Both the position numbers and the translations under genes were made by a program. From assembly GCA_946549035.1 (NCBI GenBank), contig CAMNQH010000003.1, positions 1-64,000 on the forward strand: a stretch of 64,000 nt of DNA, given 5' to 3'. The notes below the pieces were generated by a model, which was not told the origin of the DNA, did not search any database, and saw nothing but the letters and a program-made list of their open reading frames with translations. This DNA comes from an uncultured Lachnospiraceae bacterium. GTDB lineage: Bacteria > Bacillota > Clostridia > Lachnospirales > Lachnospiraceae. This document shows positions 58,890 through 64,000 of the stretch, in pieces. Numbering within the stretch: position 1 is the first letter of the stretch; every line of letters begins with the position of its first letter.

Positions 58890-59457
58890 ACAAGGTCTCC
58901 CATCGTGTAGATTTACATGTATTATGATAGCTCAAATGCAGGAATGTTGCAAGAGAACCTTCGTATATTATTTTGGTTTGAGGCAATTCATAGAAGTCCC
59001 GGGGCGTCACCAGGGAAAAATGCTTATCAAAAAGGTTCAGCCCGTTTTCCGACAGCAGTTTGGCGATAAAGGAAGAGCATGTAAAATGGCGTTTTTGATA
59101 AAACGGGATGTTCAGCAGCAAAAACGGCAGGCCCAGGATGCAGTAGTGGTATCGGAACCGGCGGTAATAACAGTCCTCCAACTGAGCCGCAATAGCGGCC
59201 TTTTGCCAGGAAGTGCATTCCAGACTTACGATTTTGTATCTTGCGGTGGGAAAAGCCCGGTGTATGGAGGGAAGACGTTCTTGTTCAAATCCTGCAATCA
59301 GGGGAATGAAAGGATTTCTCCGACCTACACTGTAGGCTTGCTCCAGATTACGATCCAGTCCGATGGCCACATGAATATAATAGATTCCAATGGTTTTTCG
59401 GATGATGGATGCAAATAATCCGGGGGTATCAACTAAAGCAAAATATATTTTTTCCAT
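58879..59457 (-). CDS. Permuted papain-fold (YiiX/NlpC-P60-like) protein
   Basis: A 192-residue protein. His29 in GIYYIHVAIGLD and Cys127 in HFTCSSFIAKLL sit in the order (His first, Cys later) of the permuted NlpC/P60 (YiiX-like) group, which hydrolyses amide bonds in wall peptides or lipids. No signal peptide is evident, so it may be cytosolic or membrane-associated. ATG 59457 follows GAAGGAG. It is paired with the flippase-like gene, which suggests an envelope lipid or peptide role. Confidence 0.7.
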   Translation of the reverse strand: MEKIYFALVDTPGLFASIIRKTIGIYYIHVAIGLDRNLEQAYSVGRRNPFIPLIAGFEQERLPSIHRAFPTARYKIVSLECTSWQKAAIAAQLEDCYYRRFRYHYCILGLPFLLLNIPFYQKRHFTCSSFIAKLLSENGLNLFDKHFSLVTPRDFYELPQTKIIYEGSLATFLHLSYHNTCKSTRWETLYES

Positions 59458-59553
59458 AACGTGTACTCCTTCTTACAAGTTCTTTCGTAGCTTATGACTG
59501 CCCTGGGGATGGCGGGGAGTTTGTTCCATACCAGAAAGCATCTTCCCCCAGAG

Positions 59554-60576
59554 CTAATTAAACTGATAAATGCGCTTGGCGGTACGGTAGCCGCATAATG
59601 TTAAAGCGTCTCCGATTTTTCCCGGAAGGTAAGTGAACCCGCTGATGGTTTTCCGTTTTAAATCATGGTAGAGCTTTTTATTGTGAGTTTTGATGTACAT
59701 CCATAAGCTTTCCCGCTTTTGCCTGGCTTCCGGGGTGCCGATCAACAGTAAGTGAATGCAGGAAATAGACATCATAATAGAAATATTTCTGGTGAGATAA
59801 CGGGCCAGCTTTGGCTGGGTCTGGGCAAGCTGTTCCAGATCTGTGGAAAGAGCCACAAGCTTTGTTACCCGTATCTGCTGGTCAATGCGGCTCATCAGGA
59901 CTTTTTCATTTACGGACTGATCCTCCCGTCCCAAAAAGTAATGATACAAATCCAGATTCAGATAACACAAGGTGGAAACGAAGGGCAACGGCTGGTTGGC
60001 AAACAGATTGTCCACGTAAAATGTATGCTTGGGCAGGCGTACGCCGGACTTTTTGAGGATATCCGTACGATACCACAAGGAATGCATCACCAGGTACTGG
60101 GAGGGGCGGAAGGACCGAATCTCCTGCCAGGTGCAAATTTTTCCTGGAGTAAAAACATTGCGGTAAGACATGCGTTTTACGGTGTTTTCATAAAAATGGT
60201 CATAAAGATAGTTACAGATCACCAGATCCGGCTGCTGGTTAGTTTCCTGCCAGCACAAAAGCTGATCTAACAGGGACTGGAGGGCAAATTCATCCAGCCA
60301 GTCATCGGAATCCACTACTTTAAAGTACTGCCCGGTAGCCGCCTTTAATCCGGCGTTGACCCCGGCTCCGTGTCCTCCGTTTTCCTGGTGAATCACCTTC
60401 ACAATCGTTGGGTAATTTTTGGCGTAGCGGTCTGCAATCTCTCCGGTACGGTCCGTGGAACCGTCGTTTACGATGATAATTTCCACCGATTCACCGCCGC
60501 TTAACAATGTATCAATACAATGCTCCATGTAGCTTTCCGAATTGTAACAGGGAACAGTAAATGTAATATATTTCAT
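59554..60576 (-). CDS. Family 2 glycosyltransferase
   Basis: A 340-residue GT2 enzyme. It opens with YITFTVPCYNSESYMEHCIDTL and has IIIVNDGSTDRTGEIAD, GGHGAGVNAGLKAA and the metal-binding VVDSDDWLDEFAL. No membrane segments are clear at the end. It would transfer a sugar to an envelope glycolipid or polysaccharide. ATG 60576 follows AGGAGAAAGGAG. It has 96 bases to the papain-like gene. Confidence 0.92.
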   Translation of the reverse strand: MKYITFTVPCYNSESYMEHCIDTLLSGGESVEIIIVNDGSTDRTGEIADRYAKNYPTIVKVIHQENGGHGAGVNAGLKAATGQYFKVVDSDDWLDEFALQSLLDQLLCWQETNQQPDLVICNYLYDHFYENTVKRMSYRNVFTPGKICTWQEIRSFRPSQYLVMHSLWYRTDILKKSGVRLPKHTFYVDNLFANQPLPFVSTLCYLNLDLYHYFLGREDQSVNEKVLMSRIDQQIRVTKLVALSTDLEQLAQTQPKLARYLTRNISIMMSISCIHLLLIGTPEARQKRESLWMYIKTHNKKLYHDLKRKTISGFTYLPGKIGDALTLCGYRTAKRIYQFN

Positions 60577-60877
60577 AGCCAGGCTCCTTTCTCCTGTGGT
60601 GTGTTCATATGTTATAACGATAAAGAGGGGTAATTTGTTTCAATTTTTTGAAAAAAATAATTTTAAGAAATATTCAGGTAAAAAAGGATAGCATTATCAT
60701 AGCAATAGAATCTGAAATTTTTCTGCAAGGATCTCTTAAGATTTATTAAGATTTGGCTTACAAAACCGAAAGGAAGGGGGAAAGGGATTATCGCACCATG
60801 AAGGAATAATTTTCTGGTATAGATGGCGGGTCTGATAGATATATTGTAATAAGTACATATATGGGAGTCGTAATTTC
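60577..60877. other. Intergenic region between glycosyltransferase and deacetylase
   Basis: Three hundred bases between divergent genes. It is AT-rich with no ORF of note. It should hold a promoter for each gene, but I could not fix a sigma-A, -E or -G promoter with a good -10 and spacing. CATATAT near 60855 is close to a sporulation -10 box without a matching -35. Confidence 0.4.
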
Positions 60878-61759
60878 GTGACAAGAAACATAAAAGTATC
60901 CTGGGGACTTAAGATTGTGCTGCTGTTTGCGGCAGCTTTTCTGGCCGGACGAGGGGTCGGCATGGCGGTGGAGGCAGGGAATAAGACCTGGAAAAAGGAG
61001 AGCTTTGGGCAAACCTCCAATCAAGAATCCGCAGACGTCTGGCAGACGCTGGATTCCGATTCGGGCGTTGTCCGGGAGGCAGCCGGAAGCTGGGGGCTGA
61101 GTTTTCAGGAGGACGGAAAACCTCCGGTGGCAGATGTGTCGGCGGAAGAAATTGCAAAATATAACGCTTACTATCGGAAGGATACAGAAGAAAAAGTGTT
61201 GTATTTGACCTTTGACGCAGGTTATGAAAACGGCAATACGACCGCTATCTTAGACGCATTGAAGAAGCATAACGCGCCGGCTGCATTTTTTATTGTAGGC
61301 CATTACTTAGAGAGCAGCCCGGATCTGGTAAAGCGGATGATTGAGGAAGGTCATATCGTGGGAAATCATAGCTTCCATCATCCGGATATGTCCCAGATGA
61401 ATAAGGAGCAGTTTCAAAAGGAGTTGGGAGAGTTAGAAGATCTTTATCAGACCACCTTTGGCCAGGAGATGGCGAAATATTACCGGCCGCCCCAAGGAAA
61501 ATACAGTGATAATAATCTTCAGATTGCCAGTGATTTGGGGTATAAAACAATTTTCTGGAGTCTTGCCTATGTGGACTGGGATGTAGATCATCAGCCTTCC
61601 CGGGAGGATGCGCTGGATAAACTGACCCGCAGGGTGCATCCCGGGGCGATTGTGCTTTTGCATTCTACCTCTAAAACCAACGGCGAGATTTTAGATGAAT
61701 TATTAACTAAATGGGAAGAGATGGGGTATACGTTTCAATCCTTGTCAGAGCTGCCGTAG
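60878..61759 (+). CDS. Polysaccharide deacetylase (PdaA-like)
   Basis: A 293-residue exported deacetylase. An N-terminal signal or anchor (LKIVLLFAAAFLAG) is followed by a NodB domain: YLTFDAGYENGNTTAILDAL (motif 1), EGHIVGNHSFHHPDM (metal His pair) and AKYYRPPQGKYSDNN (motif 3). TFDAGYENG rather than TFDDGP is typical of PdaA, which removes acetyl groups to form muramic delta-lactam in the spore cortex. GTG 60878 is the start; ATG 60861 is out of frame and stops. Sporulation use is inferred. Confidence 0.85.
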   Translation: MTRNIKVSWGLKIVLLFAAAFLAGRGVGMAVEAGNKTWKKESFGQTSNQESADVWQTLDSDSGVVREAAGSWGLSFQEDGKPPVADVSAEEIAKYNAYYRKDTEEKVLYLTFDAGYENGNTTAILDALKKHNAPAAFFIVGHYLESSPDLVKRMIEEGHIVGNHSFHHPDMSQMNKEQFQKELGELEDLYQTTFGQEMAKYYRPPQGKYSDNNLQIASDLGYKTIFWSLAYVDWDVDHQPSREDALDKLTRRVHPGAIVLLHSTSKTNGEILDELLTKWEEMGYTFQSLSELP

Positions 61760-61860
61760 TTTGTAAAATTTTATGATTCCTGTCTTGTACCAGAGGGAAA
61801 TCTGTGATACCATTAGATTATGCAAAATATATAATGTACGAACATAAAAAGGAGCATACG

Positions 61861-62673
61861 ATGGAGAGAACAACAGATTACATCCCAAACGGCGGCCAGA
61901 CATATCAGCCGTTTCGTGATAACACAAGAATTGGATTTGTACCATATGAGAAACCCCAAAAGCCCAATCCTTTGCTTCCCCAGCTGGAGTTAAGCCAAAG
62001 ATTTAAGGAACTGGGATTTGTGCTGCCCTCCCAGAAGCAGCATTTTCTACCGGGAGTAACGGCGGAAATGATGGACTGGTTTTGGGCCAATATGGAGAAA
62101 TGTTATTATTTGTGGGCTCCCGGCTCCCACAAACGGTTTAGCTGGGTACGGGAGCCCTGGAAGTATGGCATGATGGATTCCGCCCATATTATTTCAGAGG
62201 TGGTAGAGCCGGGACTTCCGGTATTTGGAGGCAATGGCGTTCAGATTACACGTCTTTCCCTGGAAGAGCATTTTCCCTTTACAACCTGTTTGAAGCATGC
62301 AATCTGTGAAGGAGTATTTAACGGGAAGGGAGAATGGATTGACGCTACGATTCATATGTGGGAGGATACAGAAGGCGGTCTGTATCATATCACGGCTACG
62401 GTGCAGAATCAGAAGGCAACGGCTCCCCCTGACTTTATTCTGGAGATGATAAAGGAAGATCCCAATGTAAAAATTGTTCCCAATTTTGCTACAGAACATG
62501 AAGATTATGAGGCGTCCCAATGGCCTATTTTCCTGCCTAAAATTTATGAGCTTTGGAAAGACCATCCGGATCCTACTCAGAATGTAAGATGCTCTCTGGA
62601 AGTATGTCAGGATGAGGCAGGTGTGTTCCATTACTGTAAGCTTCATAAGCCTATTTCTTATGAAAAAGTGTAA
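61861..62673 (+). CDS. DAPG/phloretin hydrolase family protein
   Basis: A 270-residue protein of the DAPG hydrolase (PhlG/phloretin hydrolase) family, zinc enzymes that cut C-C bonds beside a phloroglucinol ring. YYLWAPGSHKRFSW carries a family His (90). NFATEHEDYEASQWPIFLP has His213 and Glu217 in an HxxxE pair that fits the second metal ligand set. Phloretin hydrolase of Eubacterium ramulus acts in flavonoid breakdown. ATG 61861 has AAAAGGAG just before it; a longer frame from 61804 lacks that. No other flavonoid gene is adjacent. Confidence 0.75.
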   Translation: MERTTDYIPNGGQTYQPFRDNTRIGFVPYEKPQKPNPLLPQLELSQRFKELGFVLPSQKQHFLPGVTAEMMDWFWANMEKCYYLWAPGSHKRFSWVREPWKYGMMDSAHIISEVVEPGLPVFGGNGVQITRLSLEEHFPFTTCLKHAICEGVFNGKGEWIDATIHMWEDTEGGLYHITATVQNQKATAPPDFILEMIKEDPNVKIVPNFATEHEDYEASQWPIFLPKIYELWKDHPDPTQNVRCSLEVCQDEAGVFHYCKLHKPISYEKV

Positions 62674-62700
62674 GTTTTGAAAATTGGTATGGTTAAAAAG

Positions 62701-62739
62701 AACGAGACTGGATATTTTAATATATCCAGTCTCGTTTTA
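62701..62739 (+). terminator. Intrinsic terminator after the DAPG-type hydrolase
   Basis: AACGAGACTGGATAT pairs perfectly with ATATCCAGTCTCGTT (15 bp), followed by TTAT. Confidence 0.9.
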
Positions 62740-62798
62740 TGATGTATGGCATTAGAAGCTTGCATTATTTTTGCAGTAGGAGAAGAGGAGGGAGAAGC

Positions 62799-63362
62799 AT
62801 GAAAAAAGAATCTGTGATGAAAGCAAGGGGGAGCCATGTTATGGAGCTGTCCCAGGTGAAGTTTCTTACAATTACTTCATTGGCGGCGGCATTGACCTAT
62901 GTGTTCACGGCGTTTGTTAATTTGCGGCTGCCCATTGCTGCCAATGGGGGACTGATTCATCTGGGGAATGTGCCGCTGTTTCTATTTGCCATTCTGTTTG
63001 GGAAAAAAACGGGGGCATTTGCAGGCGGCGTGGGTATGGCGCTGTTTGATCTTTTGTCCGGCTGGACAGTCTGGGCGCCTTTTACCTTGGTGATTGCGGG
63101 CCTGATGGGGTATTGCGCAGGAGCGGTTACCGAAAAAAAGAAAAGCTTTGTGCGTTATGGCGTTGCCATGTTCTTAGCGCTGCTTATTAAGATTGCGGGC
63201 TATTATATTGCAGAAGGATTGATTTACGGAAACTGGGCGGCTCCGGCGGCTTCTATACCTGGAAATTTGATTCAGGTGGCGGCGGCTGTGGTCATTGTAA
63301 TGATTGTGATTGTACCGCTGCAGAAAGCGGCTGGCCAGATTTTGGATGGGAAATCATGGTAA
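62799..63362 (+). CDS. ECF transporter S component
   Basis: A 187-residue membrane protein like the substrate-binding S subunit of energy-coupling-factor importers. Six hydrophobic segments; LTITSLAAALTYVFTAFV, AANGGLIHLGNVPLFLFAILFG (the S-component signature loop) and PGNLIQVAAAVVIVMIV are visible. These subunits bind a vitamin and share an EcfAA'T module coded elsewhere. ATG 62799 follows AGAGGAGGGAG. The substrate is not assignable; the next gene is a PLP-dependent enzyme. Confidence 0.8.
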   Translation: MKKESVMKARGSHVMELSQVKFLTITSLAAALTYVFTAFVNLRLPIAANGGLIHLGNVPLFLFAILFGKKTGAFAGGVGMALFDLLSGWTVWAPFTLVIAGLMGYCAGAVTEKKKSFVRYGVAMFLALLIKIAGYYIAEGLIYGNWAAPAASIPGNLIQVAAAVVIVMIVIVPLQKAAGQILDGKSW

Positions 63363-63434
63363 GACCAAAAAGAAGGTGGAATAGGGAAGTGCTTGAATGA
63401 TGAATGAAACATTTTCAGAAAGAGAGGTTCAAAA

Positions 63435-64000
63435 ATGTATAAAATTATGACCCCGGGGCCTACCCAGGTATTAGAGAATGTACGTTTGGCTAGAAGCTTG
63501 GAGTGCACAAACCCGGATTTGGATGAATCGTTTTTTGACTTTTATAAGGAAACTTGTGAGCTGATTAGCAAATTACTGTGTACCGGCAACGAAACCATTA
63601 TTATGGACGGCGAAGGTATTTTGGGTTTGGAGGCGGCCTGTGCTTCCCTTACGGAACCCGGGGATTTGGTTCTGGTTTTGGATAATGGCGTATATGGAAA
63701 AGGGTTTGCAGATTTTGTCACGATGTATGGCGGGACTCCTGTATTATATACGGTGGATGATAAAAATCCCATTGACAAAGCAGCCTTAGAGGAGTACTTA
63801 AAGCTGAACCATGATTTTAAATACGCTACCCTGGTGCACTGCGATACACCCAGCGGAATGCTTAATCCCATCGGAGAGCTTTGTCCTTTACTAAAAAAAT
63901 ATGGTATTTTAACGGTTGTGGATTCCGTATCCGCCATGTTTGGAGAAGAGGTGAAAGTGGACGAATTTCAGATTGATTTGCTTTGCGGAGGCTCCCAGAA
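63435..64000 (+). CDS. Class V aminotransferase (alanine-glyoxylate type), partial
   Basis: The first 188 residues of a PLP aminotransferase of class V, cut by the window end. MTPGPTQVLENVRLA opens it. IIMDGEGILGLEAACASL, VLDNGVYGKGFADFV, and VVDSVSAMFGEEVKVDEFQID (with the PLP-binding Asp) follow. The window stops in GGSQK, at the lysine expected to bind PLP. Relatives are alanine-glyoxylate, serine-pyruvate or phosphonate transaminases. ATG 63435 has AGAGAGG upstream. It is 72 bases after the ECF component. Confidence 0.85.
   Translation, partial: MYKIMTPGPTQVLENVRLARSLECTNPDLDESFFDFYKETCELISKLLCTGNETIIMDGEGILGLEAACASLTEPGDLVLVLDNGVYGKGFADFVTMYGGTPVLYTVDDKNPIDKAALEEYLKLNHDFKYATLVHCDTPSGMLNPIGELCPLLKKYGILTVVDSVSAMFGEEVKVDEFQIDLLCGGSQ

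Noticed and set aside
60855..60862. Sporulation sigma promoter for the PdaA-like gene
   Set aside because: CATATAT is near a sigma-G or sigma-E -10 box, but no -35 with fitting spacing was found.
1..64000. CRISPR arrays, insertion-sequence transposases or rRNA genes
   Set aside because: I saw no regularly spaced repeats with spacers, no DDE transposase motifs and no rRNA sequence.

Overview
The window reads as chromosome from a spore-forming, Gram-positive, low-to-mid GC anaerobe of the Clostridia, most likely a Lachnospiraceae gut commensal. The reasons are the gene order ffh-rpsP-khpA-rimM-trmD-rplS-lepB-rbgA-rnhB-ylqG-ylqH-yraN, dipicolinate synthase genes, a PdaA-type deacetylase, a DUF6320 protein, and a phloretin/DAPG-type hydrolase. 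The genus is an inference; no rRNA is present.

Region 1 (1 to about 9.34 kb) is the right end of an AT-rich prophage or related integrative element. It carries a DNA-precursor module: ATP-dependent DNA ligase, ThyX, a P-loop (deoxy)nucleotide kinase, a nucleoside deoxyribosyltransferase-like protein, a class II (B12-dependent) ribonucleotide reductase and dUTPase. It also encodes two small HPr/Crh-like proteins, a SleB-type cell-wall hydrolase and a tyrosine integrase. The reductase gene is split by a 182-nt group I intron (4888..5069). The intron sits inside the codon of the catalytic thiyl-radical cysteine, and removing it restores one 755-residue frame. Downstream of the integrase are three GTAATCAAA repeats and the 3' end of a tRNA gene, which mark the attachment site.

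Region 2 (9.4 to 18.1 kb) is host DNA with a MATE exporter, a DUF4190 protein, an Lgt-like protein, an orphan LarC, a host paralogue of the HPr-like proteins, an XPD/DinG-type helicase with an N-terminal nuclease motif, and PTS enzyme I.

Region 3 (18.1 to 40.4 kb) is a long housekeeping run for SRP, ribosome maturation, tRNA modification, lipid and cell-division functions: ylxM-ffh, rpsP-khpA-rimM-trmD, rplS, lepB-rbgA-lepB-rnhB-ylqG-ylqH-yraN-pgeF-M42 peptidase, plsX-acpP, rnc-smc-ftsY-ilvA. Two insertions stand out. An MBOAT/DHHW O-acyltransferase pair lies between trmD and rplS. A 216-bp near-palindromic MITE-like element, flanked by a 10-bp target duplication, lies between ylqG and ylqH.

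Region 4 (40.4 to 55.2 kb) holds the sporulation operon dpaA-dpaB-asnB (minus strand, with a sigma-K-like promoter), an acyltransferase/DUF6320/alpha-beta-hydrolase cluster whose last gene reads in frame into an M3 oligoendopeptidase, and a complete oppABCDF-type peptide importer.

Region 5 (55.2 to 64 kb) has a large serine recombinase beside a 5'-truncated SpoIID/peptidoglycan-binding gene, three minus-strand envelope genes (flippase-like, papain-like, glycosyltransferase), a PdaA-like deacetylase, a DAPG/phloretin hydrolase, an ECF transporter S component, and a class V aminotransferase cut by the window end.
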